A stretch of 64,000 bases of DNA, from contig NZ_JAZHSD010000001.1 of NCBI RefSeq assembly GCF_036924745.1, positions 5,518,001 through 5,582,000 on the forward strand. Direction: 5' to 3'. This document shows positions 33,331 to 42,195 of the stretch, one piece after another. Below the pieces are notes generated by a model. That model ran no database searches. It saw only the letters and a program-made list of their open reading frames with translations, and had not been told where the DNA came from. The translations under genes and the position numbers were made by a program. Each line of letters begins with the position of its first letter. Positions within the stretch are counted from its first letter, which is position 1. The DNA is from Bradyrhizobium sp. AZCC 1693. GTDB taxonomy: Bacteria; Pseudomonadota; Alphaproteobacteria; Rhizobiales; Xanthobacteraceae.

Positions 33331-35496
33331 TCAGCCCGAAAACGTCGCGTAGCGCAGCGGCAGGCTGCGCAGCCGCTTGCCGGTGGCCGCTGCGACGGCA
33401 TTCGCAATCGCCGGCGCGACCGGCGGCAATCCCGGCTCGCCTATGCCGGTCGGCGGTTCCATGGACGGCACGATGTGAACCTCGACCTTTGGCATTTCGC
33501 GCATGCGCGTCGGCTCATAGTCGTCGAAATTGCTTTGCTGCACCACGCCATTCTTCAGCGTGATCTCGTTGCGCAGGACCATCGACAGCGCGAAACCGAT
33601 CGCACCCTCAACCTGCGCCACGACGACGTCGGGATTGACGGCCACGCCGAGGTCGACAGCGGCGACCATGCGGTCGACCTTGATTACCCCGCCGCGGACC
33701 GTAACTTCAGAAACCATCGCGACCCGCGTTCCGAACGAGTGATGAAAGGCGATGCCACGTCCGCGGCCTTTTTCGGAGAGCGGCGTTCCCCATCCCGCCT
33801 TTTCTGCCGCGAGCCGCACGACTGCGACGTCGCGAGGATCATTCGCAAGCAGGCCGAGGCGGAAGGGGACAGGGTCTTGCGCCGCAAGGCCGGCGAGCTC
33901 GTCGATCATTGTCTCCATCGCAAATGCCGTGTGCGAATTGCCGACCGACCTCCACCACAACACCGGTAGCGGCGTTGAGACATTGTGCTGACGCACGTCG
34001 AAATCGGGGATGGCGTAGTCGGTATCGGCGACGCCCTCCACGCTAGATACGTCGAGTCCGTCCTTTACCGACACCGCTTCGAACGGCGTGCCGGTGAAGA
34101 TCGACTTGGAGACTAGTTGGTGCTGCCAGCCGGAGATGCGACCGTCCTGCGTGAGGCCGACGCGCACCCTGTGCAAGGCCATTGGTCGGTAGAATCCACC
34201 CTTGATGTCATCCTCGCGCGTCCAGACGAGATGCACGGGCGCGCGCCCGCCGATTGCCTTTACGGCAAAGCAGAGCTCGGCAACCCAATCTGCCACGGGA
34301 TTGCCGCGCCGCCCGAAACTGCCGCCGCCCAGCATGGTGTTGATTTTGATCTGCTCGGGCTTGAATCCAAGCACCTGTGAGGCCACGAACTGATCGATGG
34401 TCTGTAACTGGCATCCCGACCAGATTTCCGCACCATCCGCACCGAGCTCAATCGTGCAGTTCAACGGCTCCATCGGGGCATGCGCCAGATACGGGAACGT
34501 GAACTCGGCCGCTACCGTCCTCGCTGCCTTAGCCAAGGCCGCCCCGGTGTCGCCTCGCTTGGTGGCCTGCAGTCCAGGCTGCTCAAGCAGGTTTCGGTAT
34601 TCGGCAAAGATCTGCTCGGTCGAGCGGGTCTCGGCCTTGCTCATGTCCCAGGTCACTTTGAGCGCCTTACGGCCCTCAATCGCGGCCCAGGTATTGGTCG
34701 CGTAGACGGCGATTCCGGTGGGTAGTTGCTGCACATCGACGACCCCGTCGATTTTTCTTGCTTCTGTGGCGTCGAAAGAAGCGACCGTCGCGCCGAAGCG
34801 GTCCGGACGAAGCACCACGGTCGTCAACGTGCCGGGCCGGCGAAAGTCGAGCGCGAATATCGCTTGACCGGTGGTCTTCATGACCGAATCGAGGCGCGGC
34901 AACCGCCTTCCGATCATCGTCCAGTTCTTGGGTTCTTTCAGGGTGACAGAGGTCGGCACCGGGACGTTCATCGCCTCCTCCGCGAGCGACCCCAGGGTCG
35001 CTCGGTTCGCACCGTGCACCACAACTCCATTTTCGATCGAAACTTCGGAAGCCGGCACCTGCCACTTGTTGGCGGCTGCGGTCGCGAACATGACATGCGC
35101 CGCGGCGCCGACCTGCCGCATCTGGGTCCAAGCTTCAACTGTCGAGGTCGTGCCGCCGGTTGCCTGGACCGGGCCGAATAGGAGATTGTGGTAAAGCGCA
35201 GGATTAGCCGGCGCGAATATAAACCGCATCTGGCTCCAGTCGGCGCCAAGCTCCTCGGCAACAAGGGTAGCAAGGCCGGTCGTAACGCCTTGCCCCATCT
35301 CGAAATGCTTGCTGATCAACGTGACCGTGTTGTCGGATGCAATTTGCAGGAAGATGTTGGGATCGAATGGGCCAGGCGCTGGAGCTTGCGCCAGCGCGCG
35401 GCCGAAGGGTTGCAGGAAGGTCCCCAGCGTGAATACCGCCAAGCTGGCGGCTGTGCCCTGCAGGAAGGCGCGGCGTGAGGGCGTCAATGCGTTCAT
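33331..35496 (-). CDS. iorB: Molybdenum hydroxylase large subunit (isoquinoline 1-oxidoreductase beta-like)
   Basis: Molybdopterin-binding subunit of 721 residues. The N-terminus SRRAFLQGTAASLAVFTL is a twin-arginine signal, as in membrane- or periplasm-associated IorB-type enzymes. Family motifs include KHFEMGQGVTTGLATLVAEE, GGGSFGRRGNPVADWV in the cofactor region and GEPGLPPVAPAIANAV near the end with the base-like glutamate. These enzymes hydroxylate N-heterocycles or oxidise aldehydes with water as oxygen source. It is the last gene of a cytochrome-IorA-IorB operon, nine bases after the iron-sulfur subunit. The substrate is not predictable. Confidence 0.9.
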   Translation of the reverse strand: MNALTPSRRAFLQGTAASLAVFTLGTFLQPFGRALAQAPAPGPFDPNIFLQIASDNTVTLISKHFEMGQGVTTGLATLVAEELGADWSQMRFIFAPANPALYHNLLFGPVQATGGTTSTVEAWTQMRQVGAAAHVMFATAAANKWQVPASEVSIENGVVVHGANRATLGSLAEEAMNVPVPTSVTLKEPKNWTMIGRRLPRLDSVMKTTGQAIFALDFRRPGTLTTVVLRPDRFGATVASFDATEARKIDGVVDVQQLPTGIAVYATNTWAAIEGRKALKVTWDMSKAETRSTEQIFAEYRNLLEQPGLQATKRGDTGAALAKAARTVAAEFTFPYLAHAPMEPLNCTIELGADGAEIWSGCQLQTIDQFVASQVLGFKPEQIKINTMLGGGSFGRRGNPVADWVAELCFAVKAIGGRAPVHLVWTREDDIKGGFYRPMALHRVRVGLTQDGRISGWQHQLVSKSIFTGTPFEAVSVKDGLDVSSVEGVADTDYAIPDFDVRQHNVSTPLPVLWWRSVGNSHTAFAMETMIDELAGLAAQDPVPFRLGLLANDPRDVAVVRLAAEKAGWGTPLSEKGRGRGIAFHHSFGTRVAMVSEVTVRGGVIKVDRMVAAVDLGVAVNPDVVVAQVEGAIGFALSMVLRNEITLKNGVVQQSNFDDYEPTRMREMPKVEVHIVPSMEPPTGIGEPGLPPVAPAIANAVAAATGKRLRSLPLRYATFSG

Positions 35497-35504
35497 GGCA
35501 TCAC

Positions 35505-35957
35505 CTAAAGATTTTGTGCGGCTTCGTGAATGGCGGCACGAATGCGCTGATAGGCGCCGCAGCGGCAGACATTTCCTTCCATGCCGAGATCGATGTCCTC
35601 GTCACTCGGCTTCTTGTTGCCCGTCAATAGCGTAATCGCCGACATGATCTGGCCCGACTGGCAATAGCCGCACTGCACGACGTCGAGCCGCTGCCAGGCC
35701 GCCTTCACCGCGTCCGCGACCGTGCCGGACACGCCCTCGATGGTGGTGATCTTCCTTCCCACGGCATCGCTCACCATGATGGAGCAGGAACGCGCGGCGT
35801 CGCCGTCAAGATGCACCGTGCAGGCGCCACATAGCGCGCGTCCGCACCCATATTTGGTGCCAGTCAGCCCGACAAAGTCGCGGATCGCCCAAAGCAGTGG
35901 CATCTTTGGATCGGCATTGAGTTCCACGGCGCGGCCATTGATGTTCAGTGCAACCAT
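35505..35957 (-). CDS. iorA: [2Fe-2S] small subunit of molybdenum hydroxylase (IorA-like)
   Basis: Iron-sulfur protein of 150 residues with both clusters of the family: plant-ferredoxin-type C38, C43, C46 and C58 (GCGRALCGAC), and C96, C99, C131 and C133 (CGYCQSG, CRCG). It passes electrons from the molybdenum centre to an external acceptor. ATG 35957 is preceded by GGAGGG, and the in-frame start five codons upstream is less likely. It lacks a signal peptide and would be exported with the Tat-bearing large subunit. Confidence 0.95.
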   Translation of the reverse strand: MVALNINGRAVELNADPKMPLLWAIRDFVGLTGTKYGCGRALCGACTVHLDGDAARSCSIMVSDAVGRKITTIEGVSGTVADAVKAAWQRLDVVQCGYCQSGQIMSAITLLTGNKKPSDEDIDLGMEGNVCRCGAYQRIRAAIHEAAQNL

Positions 35958-36006
35958 AGAGCCCTCCTGCAAACCGCGTTGGCAGGCACCCTTGCGACCG
36001 TGCGCG

Positions 36007-36597
36007 TCAACCCGGGCACGGCATTCCGCCCGCCACCCACAATTTCATTTGCTTGACGAATTCGTCGTGCGGCAACGACACCGGAGCCCGGTCGCCGCCC
36101 GGATTCCAGCCCCAAAGAACAAGAGGCTCATGCTCCATGTGGTGGACCAGCGCGGCACCGTCGCGCGCGCCATTGCGCGCCTTGTCCTTGAGCATTCTGC
36201 AAAGATCGCTGCTCGACAGACCTTCCCAAAGCATCGATAGGGGCGCGAGCTGCCAGAGTCCTGCGCCGCCTGCGCCCGGCGTTCCGGACGTCTCGCTATT
36301 GCCGCTTCCGTTGTGACAGTTGCCGCAACGCATCGCGCCGACGCCGTGACTGTCTGAACCGCGCACGACAAGCGGAATATGGATGCGCCTCATGTCGCCC
36401 TGCAGGGGCACGTTCTGCTGATGGCAATTCAGGCAGCGCGGATGCTGCAACACCGTCACAATCTGGTTCCAGGCCGCGATCGATTCGGCCTGGCTGCCTT
36501 GCTGGCCGTAAGCGGAGAACGCCGCGAGGGACAGAGCGAGCGCGCCTGCAGCGCCGAGCAGGGAAATAGAAATCGCCTCGCCGTGCCTGTCGATCAT
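36007..36597 (-). CDS. Two-heme c-type cytochrome of the molybdenum hydroxylase operon
   Basis: Exported protein of 196 residues with an N-terminal hydrophobic signal (LLGAAGALALSLAAFSAYG) and two heme-attachment sites, C55-L-N-C-H59 and C91-G-N-C-H95. It is the first gene of the operon, with the iron-sulfur subunit 49 bp downstream, so it is the likely electron acceptor that links the enzyme to the respiratory chain. I see no other catalytic domain. The C-terminal half (HDEFVKQMKLWVAGGMPCPG) resembles other cytochromes found with Ior-type enzymes. Confidence 0.88.
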   Translation of the reverse strand: MIDRHGEAISISLLGAAGALALSLAAFSAYGQQGSQAESIAAWNQIVTVLQHPRCLNCHQQNVPLQGDMRRIHIPLVVRGSDSHGVGAMRCGNCHNGSGNSETSGTPGAGGAGLWQLAPLSMLWEGLSSSDLCRMLKDKARNGARDGAALVHHMEHEPLVLWGWNPGGDRAPVSLPHDEFVKQMKLWVAGGMPCPG

Positions 36598-36838
36598 GGG
36601 CTCATCCCCTCTCTCCGATGACCGTCATTCCATGACCGACATCAGAGGGGCTCGACGCCGCCGCGGCGCCTTCGCCTGCAGGCGAAGCTACGTTATACCT
36701 CGATGGGGCCGCCGTCCATTCCTTCGCAAGAACGCGCCCGAAGCTCGGCTGGATGGAACATCAGGCTCCGAGTCCGAGCGATGCGCATTTCAAGTTTGCC
36801 TACACGCCCCAAGGCGTCCATCTGACCCGACTGTAGAA

Positions 36839-36917
36839 ATTTCAATAACATAAGAGTTCGCAGTTTTATTCTGAATGGCCGCACCAAAACGCTACCATTC
36901 AGAACAAAACAGCGAAC
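36839..36917 (+). repeat. Hairpin repeat, copy D (most complete)
   Basis: Lead-in ATTTCAATAACATAAGA, a left arm of 23 bases (36856-36878) starting GTTCGCAGTTTTATT and ending CTGAATGG, a 16-base loop with CGCACCAAAAC, and a right arm (36895-36917) starting CCATTCAGAACA and ending GCGAAC. The arms pair over 23 bp with two mismatches. This copy defines the family best. Confidence 0.9.
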
Positions 36918-37319
36918 CCGGCTTGCCGTACGGTTGCGATCAATGTCGGTGGTTTCCGGTTTCCCGGGTGTCCCGGCCAGTCCGATCAATCGCGGGTGGA
37001 ACGAGCAACTTAGTCGGTCTGTTGCGCGGGAGTGTCGTGCGCCGTATCGAGGCTTATGAAGATCGGCTGAACTTTATCGCCATCCGCGCCGAGCCCGCTC
37101 GACGGCTTGCGAGATCGCCACCCGGTCGGTCGGGCACACGTCGGTGTCTAGCCGAATAGACAGCATCAGCTTTCTGCAGAATTCGCTGCCGCTTCGGCAT
37201 CCCGAAACCGCTCACCAATCTTCGAACCGCCCAAAAACTTAAGGTGATTCGGCTCGCGAAACACGAAGCAGGATCAGCGCGCCAGCCGCAACGATCACAG
37301 CGGACGTTCCAAGCCGCAT
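36918..37319. other. Gene-free stretch between repeat D and the acyl-CoA ligase gene
   Basis: Frames on both strands lack protein-like motifs. The stretch lies downstream of the CoA ligase gene and upstream of nothing transcribed rightward, so it may be decayed sequence at the right border of the repeat-bounded segments. Confidence 0.4.
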
Positions 37320-38909
37320 TCAACTTGTCTGATAATGCTCGAGGTGCGCGCGCCGCAGTTCGAATTTTTGGATCTTGCCGGTCGAGGTCATCGGCAGCGC
37401 TGCAAGGAAGATGACATCTTTGGGAACTTCAAAGCTGCCCAGGTTGCTCTTGCAATGGGTGATCAGCTCATCCGCGGCGGCCTGTGCCCCGGGCCTGACT
37501 GTCACGAACGCAGTGATTGCCTCGCCCCAACGATCGTGCGGCAGACCGACCACTGCGACGTTCAGAACGGCCGGATGACGCAGCAGCACCTCCTCGACCT
37601 TGATTGATGGCACATTCTCGCCACCGGACTTGATCATGTCCTTCAGCCGGTCGAGGAACAGCAACTGACCATCATTGTCCCAAGTGCCGAGGTCGCCAGT
37701 GTGATGCCAGCCGAAGCGCTGGACGTTGGCGGTGGCCTCGGGATCCTTGTAGTAGCCCAGCATCACGTTGGGGCCGCGAAACACGATTTCACCTACTTCG
37801 CCGGGTCCGAGCAGCCGGCCGTCATCGCTCATCACGGCAACCTCGTCGGCGACCGTGGCAACGCCCCAATAGCCGCCAAAGCGCTGCCGCTGCTGGTGGG
37901 TCTCGAAGATCGTCGCCGCGGTAAAAATCTCGGTCTGTCCCGACGCGAGCGTGAAGTTCGGACAGAACTCGTCGAGCAGCTTCAACAGCAGCGTCTTCGA
38001 CATCGGAGCCATCGCGTAAACACAGAGGCGCAGGCTCGACAGATCACGCGTCGGCCGCGACGGATGTGCGAGCATCGCGCCGTACATCATCGGCAGCCCA
38101 ACCATCACCGTGATCTTGTGACGCTCAACGGCCTCCAGCACCGCACCGGGGTCGAAGCCGCGCAGCAACACGACTGTTCCACCAACGGTCATCGCGGTCA
38201 TGGTGACCGAGTACTGCCCGACGTGGAACAGCGGCAGCATGCCACTCCAGACGTCGCCGCGGGGTCCAGAACCCCACTCCACCGCGTTGCTCAGCAGCGC
38301 CGCGTTCACCGATGCATGCGAGTGCATCGCGCCTTTCTGCTTGCCGGTCGTTCCGCTGGTATACATGATGAACGCCAGCTGATCGCTCGATATCTCCACG
38401 TCGGGCTCTGTTGTCGGCCCCGACACAATTGCTTGCGCGACGGTCGGCACACCCGTCGGCTGCGTGTCGCCGGGGACCGCGGTCAACAACGGCTCAACAC
38501 CCTTGGCCTGCAACAGGTCGCGCAACTCGGACCTGGCGAAGAAACCGACATCCAAAACGATCCGCTTGATCTCGGCATGGTTGAGGATGTAGCCGATTGA
38601 ATCAACCGCCAGCGTGTTGTTGATCGGCACCCAAGTCAGCCCGGCTTTGTGAATGCCAAAAATTGCCACAACCATCTCGATCGAGTTGACGCACAACATG
38701 CCGACGCGCTCTCCGGAGCGCAGGCCAAGGTCGAGCAGATGGTGCGCGAAGCGATTCGAGGCCTCGTTCAACTCCCGGTACGACAGGCGACGGTCGCCGT
38801 CGATCAGCGCCGCACGCTCGCCGTAGCGACGCGCGGAGCGATGAAGGATGTCGCCCAGCGCAATGCGGCGGATGCGTTGCGGCGAAAGTTCAGAAGCTGC
38901 GGTTGCCAT
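37320..38909 (-). CDS. Acyl-CoA synthetase / AMP-dependent ligase
   Basis: ANL-superfamily ligase of 529 residues. The nucleotide loop YTSGTTGKQKGAMHSH, the GYYKDPEAT and GWHHTGDLG motifs, the hinge region DRLKDMIKSGGENV and the catalytic lysine region STGKIQKFELR near the C-terminus are all present. It activates a carboxylic acid to its CoA thioester. ATG 38909 has GGAGG upstream; the 29-residue in-frame extension is unsupported. It is downstream of the P450 fusion gene on the same strand with 71 bp between, which suggests that the acid activated is made by, or shares a pathway with, the P450 reaction. Confidence 0.92.
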   Translation of the reverse strand: MATAASELSPQRIRRIALGDILHRSARRYGERAALIDGDRRLSYRELNEASNRFAHHLLDLGLRSGERVGMLCVNSIEMVVAIFGIHKAGLTWVPINNTLAVDSIGYILNHAEIKRIVLDVGFFARSELRDLLQAKGVEPLLTAVPGDTQPTGVPTVAQAIVSGPTTEPDVEISSDQLAFIMYTSGTTGKQKGAMHSHASVNAALLSNAVEWGSGPRGDVWSGMLPLFHVGQYSVTMTAMTVGGTVVLLRGFDPGAVLEAVERHKITVMVGLPMMYGAMLAHPSRPTRDLSSLRLCVYAMAPMSKTLLLKLLDEFCPNFTLASGQTEIFTAATIFETHQQRQRFGGYWGVATVADEVAVMSDDGRLLGPGEVGEIVFRGPNVMLGYYKDPEATANVQRFGWHHTGDLGTWDNDGQLLFLDRLKDMIKSGGENVPSIKVEEVLLRHPAVLNVAVVGLPHDRWGEAITAFVTVRPGAQAAADELITHCKSNLGSFEVPKDVIFLAALPMTSTGKIQKFELRRAHLEHYQTS

Positions 38910-38980
38910 AGGTTCCTCCCGAGAGCTCTTGGATCGGTAGCCTGCGTCCGTGACGCGACCACTTTTTGTTTCAAATTGCG

Positions 38981-41900
38981 TCAACCCGTCGCCCAAACGT
39001 CGACGAGATAGCGGTTCTCCGCCACAAGTTGGTCGAAGCGCTTACCGGCAGCCGCGGCATCGACGCCGAGCTTTTCTTCGATCACGCCGACCAGCACCTT
39101 TCTGACGTCGGGCTCCATGCGGCTCGCATCGCCACACACATAAATGATCGCGCCATTGTCGATCAGGGCCCAGACCCTGTCCTTGGCTCTGCGGATGTGG
39201 TCCTGCACATAGACTTTTTCAGGCTGCATGCGCGAGAAGGCGATGTGTAATTCGGTCACGCCCTGGCTGGCAAATTCCCTCAGTTCGTCGGCATAGAGGA
39301 AGTCCTGCTTTTCGTGCCGGCATCCGAAAAACAAAAGCGATGCGCCGACCGCGATTCCCCTTTCCTTCATCGCGGCCCGCTGCTGCAGAAATCCCCTGAA
39401 CGGTGCGAGGCCCGTTCCCGGCCCGATCATGATGAGGGGCGTTCTGGGATCCTCGGGCAGGTAGAAGGCGGACTTGGTATCCTTCACGAAGGCATAGACA
39501 ACATTGCCTTCGGCCTGCCGGCTCACATAGTTGGAGCACACGCCGGTGAAAGAGCCGACGCCTGCGCGGGCAGGGCCACGAACGACCCCGACGGTGATGC
39601 TGCAACGCCCGTTCGACGCAAGTGGTGACGACGAAATCGAATAGTAGCGCGGCGCAAGCGGCGACAGCATCTCCAGATAGATTTCAAGCGGCAACTTGCA
39701 GGCTGGATACTGCTCGAGCAGATCGATAACCGATTTTCGCTTCAGCAGCACCTCGTCGCGATAGGTGCTGCCATTCTCAGCCGCAAGCCCTTCCAGCGCG
39801 GTCTTGGTGAAGGGGCATTCGGTATAGTTAGCGAGCGTTCTGATGTGCGAGCGCGACGCGAGGTCCTGAAGCTCGACGTAATCGGCCAGTAGCGAATGAA
39901 CCGAGATGCGCTCGCCGATCGGCAGGAACGTCCGGCGCTCGCTGCGGGCATGGAGACGAATGAACGCGTCCTTCTCGAATCCAAAACGGGCTGCAACTCG
40001 ACGGACCAGGCCATCGCTGTTGTGCGGGATAACCCCGAGATGATCGCCAGGCCGATAGGCGACGCCATCGGGTAGTTCGAGTTCGACATGCCGGGTCGAC
40101 GCGGCCGACGGATCAGGCCCTGCCATCGACTGCAACTCGCGATGAACGGCGATGCGCATCGGTCTGGCGCCGAGCGAGGCCACGAACGGGCTCATCCGCT
40201 CGCCCGGCACGACCTCGATTGCGAACATCGGGCCGGACACCAAAGCTTCCAGCCCGATCGAAAACTCTGCCGCAAGCGCAGGCCAAAGCGGCTTATACCA
40301 CGCCTCGAATTGGCCATCGAAGTCATCCGCCGCATCACCCTCGCCGCGCGAATAAAGGCGCCGCGCGCCGCGCTTCTCCAACAGCGTATCGATCGTTCGC
40401 GGAACTTCCTGGAACGTGGCGGCCCAGTCATGATTACCGCAGCCGAACACAGCATACCTGACGCCGGTCAACGGCTCGCCATCGTCGGTGCGCAGCCATT
40501 CCATGAAATGCGTCGCGTTGTCCGGCGGCGTGCCGTTGTAAGTCGCAGCCACGATGATGACGGCGCCCTCGCTCGCGAGATCGCCGACATGGTCGTCGAG
40601 TGGCGCGACCGTCGTGGCAAAACCGTGCGCGTCGGCGTCGCTCGCGATGCGCCGTGCGGTGTCTTCGGCAGTTCCGAAATTCGATCCGAACAGGACGAGA
40701 AGGGGGGTCCCGTGTTTTCCCAAGGCGGCCGGCTTCGCCGCGGCCGGTGTCGCGACACTCTCGCTCGGCGCGAGTGCCTTCGCGCGGATATCGGCCGGCG
40801 CACGCCGCGCCGCCGGCGTGAACTGCGCCGACATATGCTTGAAGTTGGTGACGAAATTGGACCGCAGCCGTTCGGGTGTGCCGGTGATTTCCAGATCGGG
40901 AAGGCGGGTTAGCAGTTCAGTGAAGATCACGCGGGCCTCGAGCCGCGCCAGATTGGCGCCAAGGCAAAAGTGCGTGCCGTCGCCGAATGAGACGTGCGGA
41001 TTCGGATTACGCCGGATGTCGAATTTGTCTGGTTGCTCGAAGGCGGTTTCGTCGCGATTGGCCGATGCATAAAAGATGACGACCTTGTCGCCCTTGGCGA
41101 TGCCGCGGCCGCCGAGCATCGTATCCACCGCTGCTGTGCGGCGGAATTGAATAACGGGCGGCGCAAAGCGCAGCATTTCTTCGATGGCTGCGGGTAGCAG
41201 GCTCATGTCCTTCAGGAGCATGTCGCGCTGATCGGGGTGTTGCGAGAGCAGTTGCATCCCGCTGCTAATGAGGCTGCGGGTGGTCTCGTTGCCCGCAATT
41301 ACTAGAAGCTGGAAAAACCGGTCGAGCTGGCCCTGGCTTAGTTGCTCGCCGTCGACCTCGGCGTTCGCAATCAGGCTCCAGACGTCGTTCGTTGGCTTGA
41401 CCCGTTTCTCCGCGGTCTTGCCCGACGCGTAGCCGAACATCTCCTTGACGGTCGCGATAATGGCTGCGGCTTCCGCTGGACCTGCGTCGGGATCGTCGTA
41501 GGCAATCATCGTGTCGGTCCAGCGATGAAGCAAATGGCGGTCTTCGGACGGGAAGCCGAAAATGTCAGCCAGGACCAGCAGTGGCATTTCGGCCGCGACT
41601 TCCTCGAGAAAATCGACCGAACCCTTCTCCGCAATGGAATCAACGACCTCGCGCGCATGGTCCTCGATCGAGCCCTTGAGCTGGCCGATGACCTGCGGTG
41701 TGAACACGCGATTGACAATCTTGCGGAGTTTGGAGTGCCGCGGTGGATCCATGTTCAGCATCATGTGCCGAACGATTTCCAGATCCTTGTGTCTCAGATC
41801 GCGCAGCGTCGTTCCGCCGATCGCAGACGAAAAGATTTCCGGGTGTCGTGAAACCGTCTGCACGTCGGTATGACGGAATACGGCCCAATAGCCGGTCCCG

Positions 41901-42031
41901 CCGGGGAATTTTCCCCGGGCCGGCTCTGCGACCCAAAGGACTGGCGCTTCACGCCGCAGCTTTGCGAACAGATCGTAGGGAACACCGTTGGCGTAAAGTT
42001 CGTAATCTCCGAAGTCGACAGCACTTGTCAT
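38981..42031 (-). CDS. Self-sufficient P450-diflavin reductase fusion
   Basis: Fusion enzyme of 1016 residues. The N-terminal 415 residues are a cytochrome P450 with I-helix AGNETTR, an EEMLRF ExxR motif and heme ligand C356 in FGDGTHFCLGANLARLE. These signatures, and MLNMDPPRHSKLRKIV, match soluble class I bacterial P450s (CYP124/125/142-like) more than CYP102. After an Ala/Pro linker come an FMN flavodoxin domain (LLVLFGSNFGTAEDTARR, about 438-590) and a CPR-type FAD/NADPH domain (RYYSISSSPL, GPGTGLAPFRGFLQQR) ending in DVWATG. It should take electrons directly from NADPH to hydroxylate a lipophilic substrate. The gene lies between the CoA ligase and hydrolase genes. Confidence 0.93.
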   Translation of the reverse strand: MTSAVDFGDYELYANGVPYDLFAKLRREAPVLWVAEPARGKFPGGTGYWAVFRHTDVQTVSRHPEIFSSAIGGTTLRDLRHKDLEIVRHMMLNMDPPRHSKLRKIVNRVFTPQVIGQLKGSIEDHAREVVDSIAEKGSVDFLEEVAAEMPLLVLADIFGFPSEDRHLLHRWTDTMIAYDDPDAGPAEAAAIIATVKEMFGYASGKTAEKRVKPTNDVWSLIANAEVDGEQLSQGQLDRFFQLLVIAGNETTRSLISSGMQLLSQHPDQRDMLLKDMSLLPAAIEEMLRFAPPVIQFRRTAAVDTMLGGRGIAKGDKVVIFYASANRDETAFEQPDKFDIRRNPNPHVSFGDGTHFCLGANLARLEARVIFTELLTRLPDLEITGTPERLRSNFVTNFKHMSAQFTPAARRAPADIRAKALAPSESVATPAAAKPAALGKHGTPLLVLFGSNFGTAEDTARRIASDADAHGFATTVAPLDDHVGDLASEGAVIIVAATYNGTPPDNATHFMEWLRTDDGEPLTGVRYAVFGCGNHDWAATFQEVPRTIDTLLEKRGARRLYSRGEGDAADDFDGQFEAWYKPLWPALAAEFSIGLEALVSGPMFAIEVVPGERMSPFVASLGARPMRIAVHRELQSMAGPDPSAASTRHVELELPDGVAYRPGDHLGVIPHNSDGLVRRVAARFGFEKDAFIRLHARSERRTFLPIGERISVHSLLADYVELQDLASRSHIRTLANYTECPFTKTALEGLAAENGSTYRDEVLLKRKSVIDLLEQYPACKLPLEIYLEMLSPLAPRYYSISSSPLASNGRCSITVGVVRGPARAGVGSFTGVCSNYVSRQAEGNVVYAFVKDTKSAFYLPEDPRTPLIMIGPGTGLAPFRGFLQQRAAMKERGIAVGASLLFFGCRHEKQDFLYADELREFASQGVTELHIAFSRMQPEKVYVQDHIRRAKDRVWALIDNGAIIYVCGDASRMEPDVRKVLVGVIEEKLGVDAAAAGKRFDQLVAENRYLVDVWATG

Positions 42032-42195
42032 TGCACCGCCTCACCCTGCTGCAGGTCTACGTTTTGTCCTCGAAGAAAAGCGTCTTGGCGCTTCGGCACC
42101 CAGTTGCCAGGCCGATACCGGACGCCGCTGCTTCCTCCCTCGATGCACTCGCGCAAGTTTTTCGTTCGCCACTCTCGACAGGTGGCTTTGCTTCG

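Noticed and set aside
24590..36917. Reading the hairpin repeats as integron attC sites
   Set aside because: attC sites need an RYYYAAC...GTTRRRY arrangement, whereas these arms start with GTTCGC and end with GCGAAC. No intI gene is in the window and the intervals hold full operons in both orientations.
24590..36917. Reading the hairpin repeats as intrinsic terminators
   Set aside because: None is followed by a T tract, the arms are AT-rich at the centre, and the conserved lead-in and loop are not needed for termination.
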